Assembly (NCBI RefSeq): GCF_019048865.1
Contig: NZ_CP077604.1
Span: 3,038,001-3,102,000 of the forward strand
Source of the DNA: Aquihabitans sp. G128
GTDB taxonomy: Bacteria; Actinomycetota; Acidimicrobiia; Acidimicrobiales; Iamiaceae
Length of the DNA: 64,000 nt
Direction of reading: 5' to 3'
The translations under genes were made by a program, and so were the position numbers. Shown one piece after another: positions 38,897 to 46,374 of the stretch. Position 1 is the stretch's first letter; the number at the start of each line of letters is the position of its first letter. The notes under the pieces were generated by a model that saw only the letters and a list, made by a program, of their open reading frames with translations, did not search any database and had not been told where the DNA came from.

Positions 38897-41110
38897 ATGG
38901 ATGGGATCGGGCGACGAACCACGAGCGAGCGCGATGCGGCGGCCACCCGGCTGCTGGATCGGTTGGTCGCGCCCGGTGGGCTGCGGGCCGTGTTCCAGCC
39001 GATCGTGCGCATGGCCGACGGCGAGGTGGTGGGCTACGAGGCGCTGTGCCGTTCCGTGGAGCCCGAGCCGGTGGCGCCGTCGGACTGGTTCGTGCTGGCG
39101 TCGCGCCTCGACCGCCGGGTCGAGCTCGAGCGGGCCTGCCTGCTGGCGGTGGCCGAGCACGGCGCCCCGCCCCGCGACGCGCTGCTGTTCGTCAACGTGA
39201 GCCCGGCGCTGCTCGCCCACCCCGACTCGGTGCAGCTCCGTGACCGCCTCCCCCGGCGGCTCGTGCTGGAGCTGACCGAGCGCGAGGAGATCGACGACGT
39301 GGTGGCCCTGCGCCAGTCGTGCGCCCCGTGGCTGCGGAGCGGCGCCCGCCTGGCCATCGACGACGCCGGCGCCGGCTACTCCAGCCTCAAGCAGGTGGTG
39401 GAGCTGCTGCCGGAGTTCGTGAAGATCGACCGGTCGCTCATCGTCGACATCCACCGCGACCGCCACCGCCAGGCCCTGGTGGCCGCCCTCGTCGGCTTCG
39501 CCTCGGAGATCGGCGCCAACGTGATCGCCGAGGGCGTCGAGTCCCGGGCCGAGCTGGCCTGGCTGCGCGACGCGGATGTCGCCCTGGCCCAGGGCTTCCT
39601 GCTCGGCCGTCCAGACGCGCCGTGGCCGTCGACCACCGACCACCTCGGCCCCCGCCAGGCTCGCGAGCCGCAGCTCGACAAGCTGGCCGCCCGCATCGAC
39701 GCCGCCCGCAGCCGGCGCGGCGCGTGCGAGGCCGTGGCCGCCCACCTCTTCCGCCAGGGCGGCCTCATGCCGTCGGCGTACCTGGAGGAGGGCGGGCGCC
39801 TCCGCTGCCAGGCCCAGCGCGGCCTCTGGCAGGTCCTCGACGGCATGGTGCCCACCGCCGGCATCACCGGTCGCACGTTCCGGACCGGCCTCGAGCACTA
39901 CGTCGACGACATCACCGCCGCCCCGGACTACCTGGAGGCCATCCCCGGCGTCGTGTCGGAGCTGTGCGTGCCGCTGCGCACCGACGACCTCACCGTCGGC
40001 GCCCTGAACGTCGAGTCCCTCGTGCCGCTCAGCGAGGCCGTCCGCGCCGAGGTGCGGGCCTGCGCCGAGCTCCTCGGTCACCGCCTGGGCGACCTGGCCC
40101 CCGAGCAGTCCCGCGTGCCGCTGCGCCGCCTGGCCCGCACCGCCGCCTCGCTCGCCGCCGTCGAGGACGCCGGCCGCACCATCGACGCCGTGCTCGCCGC
40201 CGCCCGGGAGCTCAGCAACATGGGCTCGGCGATGCTCGTCCTGGAGGACGAGTGGTCCGACGGCGAGCGCCGCCACACCGCCGGCCCCTTGTCGGCCGCG
40301 CTGGACGCCATGACCGTGGCCGAGCTGGCCCACCTCTCGAACGTCCTCGAGCCGCTCACGTCCTGCTACACCGCCGGCGAGGCCACCGGCCGCAGCGTGA
40401 CCGCCAGCGAGACGCTGCGCGACGTGGGCGCCCGGTCCTTGGTGGCGCTGCCCATCACCGCGCGCGGCCGCCGCACCGGGCTGCTCATCCTCACCGACTC
40501 CACGCCGGTGGCGCTGGGCCCCGAGCAGGTCGAGCCGCTGGAGCTGCTGGCCGTGCTGGCCGGGAGCTGCCTCGAGACGGCGGCGACGGTCGAGGAGCTG
40601 CGGCGCCAGGCCCGACGCGACGCGCTCACGGGCATCGGCAACCACTCGGCCTTCCACGAGCGCCTGCGCAGCATTCCAGCCGACGAGCCGGTCGCCCTCC
40701 TCATGCTCGACATCGATCGCTTCAAGCAGGTCAACGACACCGGCGGCCACCTGCTGGGCGACCAGGTGCTGCGCGAGGTCAGCGACGGCCTGCGCCGGGT
40801 GCTCGGCGACCCCGAGGCCGTCTACCGGATCGGCGGCGACGAGTTCGCCGTCCTGCTCTTCGCCCAGGGCGTGCCACCCGACGCCCACACCACCGCCGCC
40901 GCCATCCAGCGCCGGGTGGGCACCTTGCTGGCGGGCTACGGCTCGGCCCTGTCCATCGGCGTGGCCCACCGCCGCCACGGCGAAGCGCTGATCGACGCCC
41001 TCGAACGGGCCGACGCCCAGCTGTACCTCGCCAAGGCCACGGGTGCCGCAGGCGGCGCCTCGGTCCGCCACCGGCTCGACCGGCCGGCCGAGACCGCCTC
41101 CGCCCGCTGA
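38897..41110 (+). CDS. EAL-GAF-GAF-GGDEF cyclic-di-GMP protein
   Basis: A 737-residue protein. Domain order: an N-terminal EAL phosphodiesterase (residues 18-255: FQPIV, YEAL at 47-50, NVSP, DDAGAGYSS, EGVES), two GAF sensor domains (about 275-410 and 415-570), then GGDEF (DIDRFKQVND, RIGGDEF near 647). Both catalytic sites look intact, so it can make and break c-di-GMP. EAL before GGDEF is the reverse of the common order. ATG 38897 is used; an in-frame start at 38828 would add 23 residues of low complexity. It has no membrane helix. Confidence 0.9.
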   Translation: MDGIGRRTTSERDAAATRLLDRLVAPGGLRAVFQPIVRMADGEVVGYEALCRSVEPEPVAPSDWFVLASRLDRRVELERACLLAVAEHGAPPRDALLFVNVSPALLAHPDSVQLRDRLPRRLVLELTEREEIDDVVALRQSCAPWLRSGARLAIDDAGAGYSSLKQVVELLPEFVKIDRSLIVDIHRDRHRQALVAALVGFASEIGANVIAEGVESRAELAWLRDADVALAQGFLLGRPDAPWPSTTDHLGPRQAREPQLDKLAARIDAARSRRGACEAVAAHLFRQGGLMPSAYLEEGGRLRCQAQRGLWQVLDGMVPTAGITGRTFRTGLEHYVDDITAAPDYLEAIPGVVSELCVPLRTDDLTVGALNVESLVPLSEAVRAEVRACAELLGHRLGDLAPEQSRVPLRRLARTAASLAAVEDAGRTIDAVLAAARELSNMGSAMLVLEDEWSDGERRHTAGPLSAALDAMTVAELAHLSNVLEPLTSCYTAGEATGRSVTASETLRDVGARSLVALPITARGRRTGLLILTDSTPVALGPEQVEPLELLAVLAGSCLETAATVEELRRQARRDALTGIGNHSAFHERLRSIPADEPVALLMLDIDRFKQVNDTGGHLLGDQVLREVSDGLRRVLGDPEAVYRIGGDEFAVLLFAQGVPPDAHTTAAAIQRRVGTLLAGYGSALSIGVAHRRHGEALIDALERADAQLYLAKATGAAGGASVRHRLDRPAETASAR

Positions 41111-41133
41111 GCGCCCCCGGGACCCGGTCCCTG

Positions 41134-41148
41134 GCGACGTAACGTCGC
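41134..41148. promoter_or_regulatory. Palindrome over the SGNH-gene promoter
   Basis: GCGACGT (41134-41140) and ACGTCGC (41142-41148) form a 7+1+7 dyad. It contains TAACGT (41140-41145), a plausible -10 box, so a bound protein would block RNA polymerase. Confidence 0.5.
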
Positions 41149-41188
41149 ACGGCGCGGTGCACAGGGGCGCCGCCGGAACGGGGAGACC

Positions 41189-42130
41189 ATGGCGCGTCCA
41201 GCAGCACGCAGGGGTGCGGGGCGGAGGACCGCGGCAACGGCCGTGGCCGCCCTGGCCCTCCTGGCCCTCGCGTCCTTGTCCGGCTGCAGCTCCGACGGCG
41301 GCAGCGACGCCTCGGTGGCGGCACCGGACGACGGCACCTACGTCTCCATCGGCGACTCCTACGCCCAGGGGTACCAGCCCACCGTCGGCGGCACCACGCC
41401 CGACTACCGCAAGGGCTACGCCTACCTTCTCCCGGCCCTCGCCAAGCCCAAGGGCTACGCCCTGAAGACGGTGAACTTCGGCTGCGGCGGCGCCACCGTG
41501 GGCTCGCTCACCGAGCAGGACGGGTGCAAGGCCGGGGCCCGTTCGCCCGGCGGCCCCACCTACGACGACGACCAGCTCGACGCCGCCCTCGGCTACCTCG
41601 AGGACCACCCGGGGCAGGTCCAGGTGGTCACCATCTCCATCGGCGGCAACGACGTCACCGGTTGCGCCCAGGCGTCGGACGCCATCACCTGCGTCACCGG
41701 CGCGGTGAAGGACATCGAGGCGGGCCTGCGCACCATCCTCCCCAAGGTCCGCAAGGCGGCCGGTCCCGACGCCGTCATCGTCGGGCTCACGTACCCCGAC
41801 GTCATCCTGGGCGGCTACCTGGCGAGCGACGGGGCCGGCAAGCAGCTCGCCGAGCTCTCGGTCGTGGCCTTCCGGCAGTTCATCAACCCCATGCTGAAGG
41901 AGGCGTACGAGTCGGTCGACGGGGTCTTCGTCGACGTCACCGAGGCCACCGGCGCCTACACGCCGCTCACCGAGACCACCGACCTGGCGCCCTACGGGAC
42001 CATCCCCAAGGCCGTCGCCGAGGTCTGCCGGCTCACCTGGTTCTGCGAGGTGCAGGACATCCACCCCCGCGACGCCGGCTACGCCGAGATCGCCCGCCTC
42101 ATCGCCGCCGCCCTGCCCGACCGGGGCTGA
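41189..42130 (+). CDS. SGNH-hydrolase lipoprotein (GDSL lipase/esterase)
   Basis: A 313-residue secreted lipoprotein. A basic start, a hydrophobic core and the lipobox L-S-G-C (Cys33) direct it to the outer face of the membrane. The hydrolase domain has block I IGDSYAQGY (Ser nucleophile), block III GGNDVTGC and the Asp-x-x-His block DIHPRDAGY near the C-terminus. Several paired Cys suggest disulfides. It likely cleaves lipid or carbohydrate esters. ATG 41189 follows GGGGAG. Confidence 0.9.
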   Translation: MARPAARRGAGRRTAATAVAALALLALASLSGCSSDGGSDASVAAPDDGTYVSIGDSYAQGYQPTVGGTTPDYRKGYAYLLPALAKPKGYALKTVNFGCGGATVGSLTEQDGCKAGARSPGGPTYDDDQLDAALGYLEDHPGQVQVVTISIGGNDVTGCAQASDAITCVTGAVKDIEAGLRTILPKVRKAAGPDAVIVGLTYPDVILGGYLASDGAGKQLAELSVVAFRQFINPMLKEAYESVDGVFVDVTEATGAYTPLTETTDLAPYGTIPKAVAEVCRLTWFCEVQDIHPRDAGYAEIARLIAAALPDRG

Positions 42131-42133
42131 CGC

Positions 42134-42622
42134 TCAGCCGCCGCCGGGGTCGCCGTCGGTGCGCTGGGCCAGCCAGTCGGGCCACGGCACCGGTGGGTTG
42201 GGCAGCGCCTCGATGCCCCGCTCGGCCAGCAGCCGCTCGAAGCCCTCGTGGTCGGTGGGCACGGCGCGGGTCGCCGCACATGATCTCGTAGAGCAGCGCC
42301 CTCGGGCCCGGCCTCCAGCGGGCCGAACACCGCGCCCTGCTCCAGGGTGATGTGCGTGCCGGGCCCGCAGATCCGGTCGCCCACCGTGATCTCGCCGGAG
42401 AGGACGAACACGAAGTGGTCCGGACGCGTGGCCGTGGCGCTCGACCACCACGCCGGGGTCGTAGCGGGCGTAGATCACCAGGCGATCGGGCGACCACTCC
42501 AGGAACTTCTCCCAGATCGACACCCGTCGCCCGCCGTGGGACTGGGCCTTGACCTCCACCCACGGGTGCTCGTGGGCGGCGCTGATCAGCGGTCCGGGGG
42601 CGGCATCGTCGCTGGTGGCCAC
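42134..42622 (-). CDS. Cupin-domain protein with three frameshifts
   Basis: Removing one base at each of three places (42268-42270 GGG, 42299-42301 CCC, and 42420-42423) gives a clean 161-residue cupin. The segments are VEVKAQSHGGRRVSIWEKFLEWSPDRLVIYARYDPGVVVERHGHAS, FVFVLSGEITVGDRI, GTHITLEQGAVFGPLEAGPE, then LLYEIMCGD and DHEGFERLLAERGIEALP. The metal-binding H-x-H and the second cupin motif are visible. Bases beyond the three insertions fit codons throughout, so decay or sequencing error are both possible. GTG 42622 is two bases after the monooxygenase stop, so they form an operon. Confidence 0.68.
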   Translation of the reverse strand: MATSDDAAPGPLISAAHEHPWVEVKAQSHGGRRVSIWEKFLEWSPDRLVIYARYDPGVVVERHGHASGPLRVRPLRRDHGGRPDLRARHAHHPGAGRGVRPAGGRARGRCSTRSCAATRAVPTDHEGFERLLAERGIEALPNPPVPWPDWLAQRTDGDPGGG

Positions 42623-42624
42623 GA

Positions 42625-42933
42625 TCAGTCCCGGGGCACGATCGGCAGGAGCTCGAGGGTGGGCGGCGTGGTGGCCACCCGGCCGACGACCTCCACGAAC
42701 GCCGAGGACTCGGGCACGGCGAAGTGCGCGTCGAGCGCCGCACGGTCGGCCCACCGCTCCACGAAGACCAGCCGCAGCGGGTCCTCGACGTCTCGCGACA
42801 CCCCGTGGGCCAGGCACCCCGGCTCGGTGCGCGAGCGGCGGACGTGGGCCAGCGCCGCTTCGAGCAGCTCCGGCATGTCCGCCTCGGTGGTCGTCACCGA
42901 CCCGAGCACGATGATCTGCGGTTCTCCAGCCAT
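42625..42933 (-). CDS. Antibiotic biosynthesis monooxygenase (ABM) domain protein
   Basis: A 102-residue ferredoxin-like alpha/beta protein. IIVLGSVTTTEADMPELLEAALAHVRRSRTEPGCLAHGV and VFVERWADRAALDAHFAVPES are the standard ABM/YgiN opening and helix. These small enzymes oxidise quinols or polyketides without cofactor, or act as dimeric binding proteins. It lies two bases upstream of the cupin gene, and both may act on the same compound. Confidence 0.85.
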   Translation of the reverse strand: MAGEPQIIVLGSVTTTEADMPELLEAALAHVRRSRTEPGCLAHGVSRDVEDPLRLVFVERWADRAALDAHFAVPESSAFVEVVGRVATTPPTLELLPIVPRD

Positions 42934-43010
42934 CGCCGCATCCTGCTCCACCCCCGCCCCGGCCGCCGGGTGAACGAGGCGACCAGCGAGAGCGGTGAGC
43001 CGGCCGGCCG

Positions 43011-43820
43011 TCAGCTGTCGGCCTCGGTCAGGAGGGCGACGAGGCCGCGGGTGTCGGCGTCTTCGTCTCGGATGACCTCGATCTGGGCGTAGCCGAGGTC
43101 GGTGAGGGTGGGGGCGAGGAGGTCGGCCTCGTCGCCGCCGAGCTCGAGGAGGAGGGCCCCGCCGGGGCGCAGCAGGGTCCGCGCGTCCTGCAGGACGCGG
43201 CGGAGGATGGAGGTGCCGTCGGGGCCGCCGTCGTAGGAGCGGGGGCTCTCGAAGGCGAGGGTGTCGCGCTGGAGCAGGCCCAGGGCACCGGTCGGCACGT
43301 AGGGGACCGAGCCGACGACGACGTCGACCCGGCCGCGCAGCTCGGCCGGGAGCGGGGCGAAGAGGTCGCCGCAGCGGGCGTCGACGCCGTTGGCCCGGGC
43401 GCAGGCCACCGAGGCCTCGTCCACGTCGACGCCGATGACGGTGGCGCCGGGGTGGGCGGTGGCGAGCACCAGGGCGATGGCGCCGGTGCCGGTGCACACG
43501 TCGACCGCGGTGCCGTCGGCCGGGAGCAGCGCGGCCGCCCGCCGGGCCAGCACCTCGCTCTGCCAGCGGGGGACGTAGACGCCCGGGTCCACGCGCACGT
43601 TGAGACCGCAGAACTCGACGGTGCCCGTGATCCACGCCAGCGGCTCGCCGGTGAGGCGACGGGCCACCAGGGCGTCGAGCCGGGCGCGATCGCCGGCGGC
43701 CGCGGCGAGCAGCTCGTCGGCCTCCTCCTCGGCGGCCACGAACCCGGCGGCCCACAGCACCTCGGCCAGCGCCTCGGGGTCGGTGGGCACCGACCCTCCG
43801 CTCGCTGCTGGCTCGGCCAC
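43011..43820 (-). CDS. PrmC/HemK-related methyltransferase
   Basis: A 269-residue SAM-dependent methyltransferase of the PrmC-related actinobacterial group (unknown substrate). VDVCTGTGAIALVLATAHPGATVIGVDVDEASV is the SAM-binding region. The catalytic NPPY motif of PrmC, which methylates Gln of release factors, appears here as SVPY (VVGSVPYVPTGAL), so the Asn is missing. The N-terminal helical domain (EALAEVLWAAGFVAAEEEADELL) is shortened. GTG 43820 follows a TACCCT box by seven bases. Confidence 0.78.
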   Translation of the reverse strand: MAEPAASGGSVPTDPEALAEVLWAAGFVAAEEEADELLAAAAGDRARLDALVARRLTGEPLAWITGTVEFCGLNVRVDPGVYVPRWQSEVLARRAAALLPADGTAVDVCTGTGAIALVLATAHPGATVIGVDVDEASVACARANGVDARCGDLFAPLPAELRGRVDVVVGSVPYVPTGALGLLQRDTLAFESPRSYDGGPDGTSILRRVLQDARTLLRPGGALLLELGGDEADLLAPTLTDLGYAQIEVIRDEDADTRGLVALLTEADS

Positions 43821-43827
43821 GGCGGCC

Positions 43828-43833
43828 AGGGTA
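43828..43833 (-). promoter_or_regulatory. -10 box TACCCT of the PrmC-like gene
   Basis: Seven bases before GTG 43820. Confidence 0.5.
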
Positions 43834-43859
43834 CGACCCGGCTCGCCGGGGCGGCGCGG

Positions 43860-46124
43860 CTACTGGCGCGACATCTGGGCGCGCGCCTCGGCCTCGACCG
43901 TGGCGGCGTCGTCGCGGTTCACCAGCTGGATCACCAGCTCGTGGAGCGTCCCCTGGAACGGGAACGGCGCCTCGTAGCGCGGCGAGATGGGCGAGCCGTG
44001 GTCGAAGCCGATGCTGGAGCCGACCGACGAGATCACCCGCATCAAGAGCGGCAGGTCGGCGCGGCCGGCCGAGACCCCGTCGACCAGCACCTCCACCGAG
44101 CCACCCCGCCCGTCCTCGCGCCGGAACCGAGCGGTCAGCTCGACGTCGCCCTCGGGCACCACGACGCTCGACGCCACCAGCGTGTGGTCGTCGAACGCGT
44201 TGTAGTCGACCAGCAGCCGGTCAGCCTGGACGAAGACGGAGATGCCGGAGTTCTCGGTGCCGGTGGCCCACAGCACGCCCTCGTCGCCTGCCGCCCGCGT
44301 GACCCGGGCGGTCAGGTCGAAGGCCCGACCGCCGATGGCTGCGGAAGCCTGGGCGGGGATGGGCGACATCGGCGGGCGGTAGACGTAGCGGCGGTCGACG
44401 GGGTGCGGCGAGTGGTCGCGGAAGCGGGCGCCGAACAGCTCGATGAGCCGGTCGTCGAGCGGCAGCACGCCGTGGCGGTCGGCCTCGGCCCACCACAGGT
44501 CGATCAGCTCGGCCAGCTTCTCGGGCTGGGCGGCGGCCAGGTCGTCGCACTCCGACGGGTCGGCGGCGAGGTCGTAGAGCTCCCACGCCTCGTCGTCGTA
44601 GGGCACCCGCTGGGTGTGCTTCTGCACGGCCTTCCAGGTGCCGGCCACCAGGGCGCGGCTGCCGCCCATCTCGAAGTACTGGAGCTCGTTGGTGGCCGGA
44701 GCTGCGGGGTCGGCCAGCACGGAGGCGAACGAGTGCCCGGTCACGGGGAGCTGCTCGAGGCCGCGGTAGGTGGCCGGCGGAGTGACGCCGAGCAGCTCGT
44801 AGATGGTGGGCACGACGTCGGCCACGTAGGTGAACTGGGTGCGGGTGGTGCCCCGCTGGTCGGCGGCGATCCCGGCCGGCCAGTGCACGACCATGGGCAC
44901 GTGGACGCCACCCTCGTGGGTGTTCTGCTTGTACCAGCGGAACGGGGCGTTGCCGCACTGGGCCCAGCCCCACGGGTAGTTGGTGTGGCTGTGGGGGCCG
45001 CCGATGTCGTCGATGCGCTCGATGGCCTCGTCCGGCGTCTCGAGGATGCCGTTGAAGAACTTCATCTCGTGCATGACGCCGAACGGGCCGCCCTCCTGGG
45101 AGGCGCCGTTGTCGGCCATCACCACCAGGATCGTGTTCTCCAGCTGGCCCAGGTGGCGCAGGCCGTCGACCAACCTCCCGATCTGGTCGTCGGTGTGGTC
45201 GAGGAAGGCGGCGAAGGCCTCTTGCAGGCGGGCGGCCAGGCGCTGCTGCACCTCGGGCAGCTCGTCCCACGGCTCCACGCCCGGGTTGCGGGGGGCGAGC
45301 TGGGTGCCGGCGGGGACCACGCCGGCGGCCACCTGCCTGTCGAACCAGCGCTGGCGCACGACGTCCCAGCCCTCGTCGAACGCGCCCCGGTACTTGGCGA
45401 GGTACGGCGGCGGCGCCTGGTGGGGGGCGTGGGTGGCGCCCAGCGGCACGTAGGCGAAGAACGGCTTGTCGGGGCGGACGCCCTTGCTGTCGGACACCAT
45501 GCGCAGGAGCTGGTCGACCAGGTCCTCGGTGAGGTGGTAGCCGTCGTCGGGCCCGGCGGGCGGGTCGACCGGGTGGTTGTCGCAGACCAGGTCCGGGTGG
45601 AACTGGTCGGTCTCGCCGTCGAGGAAGCCGTAGAAGCGGTCGAAGCCGCGGCCCAGCGGCCACTGGTCGAACGGGCCGGCGGCCGAGCACTGCTCCATGG
45701 GGGCCAGGTGCCACTTGCCGACGCAGAACGTGGCGTAGCCCTCGTCGCGCAGCACCTCGGCCACGGTGGCGGCGTGGTTCGAGATGTGGCCCAGCTGGTT
45801 GGGGAACCCGGTGCGGAAGTTCGACAGCGCCCGCATGCCCACCGCGTGCTGCGACCGACCCGTGAGCAGCGAGGCACGGGTGGGCGAGCACAGCGGCGTC
45901 ACGTGGTGGTTGGTGAACTGCAGGCCGCCGGCGGCGAGGGCGTCGATGTTCGGCGTGTCGATGGTGGAGCCGTAGCAGCCGAGCTGGGCGAAGCCGGTGT
46001 CGTCGAGCAGCACGACCACGACGTTCGGGGCGTCGTCGGCCGGGTGCGGCGGCTCGTCGAACCACGGATCGGACTCGGGCACGGTGCGGGCGATGCGGCC
46101 CTCGAAGCGGCTGGCGCGGGCCAC
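43860..46124 (-). CDS. Arylsulfatase (alkaline-phosphatase fold)
   Basis: A 754-residue sulfatase. The signature C-S-P-T-R (Cys79), which is converted to formylglycine, follows VVVVLLDDTGFAQLGCYG, where Asp41 and Asp42 bind calcium. FCVGKWHLAP carries the next His, and MADNGASQEGG the later metal-binding Asp-Asn. The C-terminal 200 residues form a beta-sandwich. It hydrolyses sulfate esters. No signal peptide is visible, so cytoplasmic location or an unclear export route is possible. A formylglycine-generating enzyme is not in the window. GTG 46124 starts one base after a 19-codon leader ORF. Confidence 0.92.
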   Translation of the reverse strand: MARASRFEGRIARTVPESDPWFDEPPHPADDAPNVVVVLLDDTGFAQLGCYGSTIDTPNIDALAAGGLQFTNHHVTPLCSPTRASLLTGRSQHAVGMRALSNFRTGFPNQLGHISNHAATVAEVLRDEGYATFCVGKWHLAPMEQCSAAGPFDQWPLGRGFDRFYGFLDGETDQFHPDLVCDNHPVDPPAGPDDGYHLTEDLVDQLLRMVSDSKGVRPDKPFFAYVPLGATHAPHQAPPPYLAKYRGAFDEGWDVVRQRWFDRQVAAGVVPAGTQLAPRNPGVEPWDELPEVQQRLAARLQEAFAAFLDHTDDQIGRLVDGLRHLGQLENTILVVMADNGASQEGGPFGVMHEMKFFNGILETPDEAIERIDDIGGPHSHTNYPWGWAQCGNAPFRWYKQNTHEGGVHVPMVVHWPAGIAADQRGTTRTQFTYVADVVPTIYELLGVTPPATYRGLEQLPVTGHSFASVLADPAAPATNELQYFEMGGSRALVAGTWKAVQKHTQRVPYDDEAWELYDLAADPSECDDLAAAQPEKLAELIDLWWAEADRHGVLPLDDRLIELFGARFRDHSPHPVDRRYVYRPPMSPIPAQASAAIGGRAFDLTARVTRAAGDEGVLWATGTENSGISVFVQADRLLVDYNAFDDHTLVASSVVVPEGDVELTARFRREDGRGGSVEVLVDGVSAGRADLPLLMRVISSVGSSIGFDHGSPISPRYEAPFPFQGTLHELVIQLVNRDDAATVEAEARAQMSRQ

Positions 46125-46125
46125 G

Positions 46126-46185
46126 TCAGCGACCCCCTGCAGCGGTGCGCCCCACGAGCGCGGTGGCGGTGCGGCTGGTGGTCAT
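46126..46185 (-). CDS. Leader mini-ORF before the sulfatase gene (19 aa)
   Basis: ATG 46185 starts MTTSRTATALVGRTAAGGR, and its TGA (46128-46126) ends one base before the sulfatase GTG. GAGGAA stands five bases upstream of the ATG, a proper ribosome site. Translation of the peptide would deliver ribosomes to the sulfatase start. Confidence 0.5.
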   Translation of the reverse strand: MTTSRTATALVGRTAAGGR

Positions 46186-46243
46186 GGCGTTCCTCGCTGC
46201 GGTGGCGGCGCCGTCCCCTGACGGCCCCGACCATCCGACACTC

Positions 46244-46262
46244 TTGACACCCCAACTGTCAA
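46244..46262. promoter_or_regulatory. 19-base palindrome upstream of the sulfatase operon
   Basis: TTGACACCCCAACTGTCAA has perfect six-base arms with a seven-base centre. It contains TTGACA on both strands, so it may also overlap a -35 box. It lies 59 bases before the leader ORF. Confidence 0.5.
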
Positions 46263-46293
46263 TAGTTTGGGGTCGCTGGAACCAGCACCCCGG

Positions 46294-46342
46294 GAACTTG
46301 TCGCAGTTGTCGACCGGGGCGTCGTCCAACTGCGACGAGTTC
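46294..46342. repeat. Intergenic hairpin (GAACTTGTCGCAGTTG type)
   Basis: GAACTTGTCGCAGTTG (46294-46309) pairs with CAACTGCGACGAGTTC (46327-46342), one mismatch in sixteen, 17-base loop. It stands between the GH5 stop and the sulfatase promoter region and shares its arm with the hairpin at 16360-16406. Confidence 0.8.
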
Positions 46343-46374
46343 GTGGTGGTGGGTGGGCGCTTGGTCAGCCGGCG

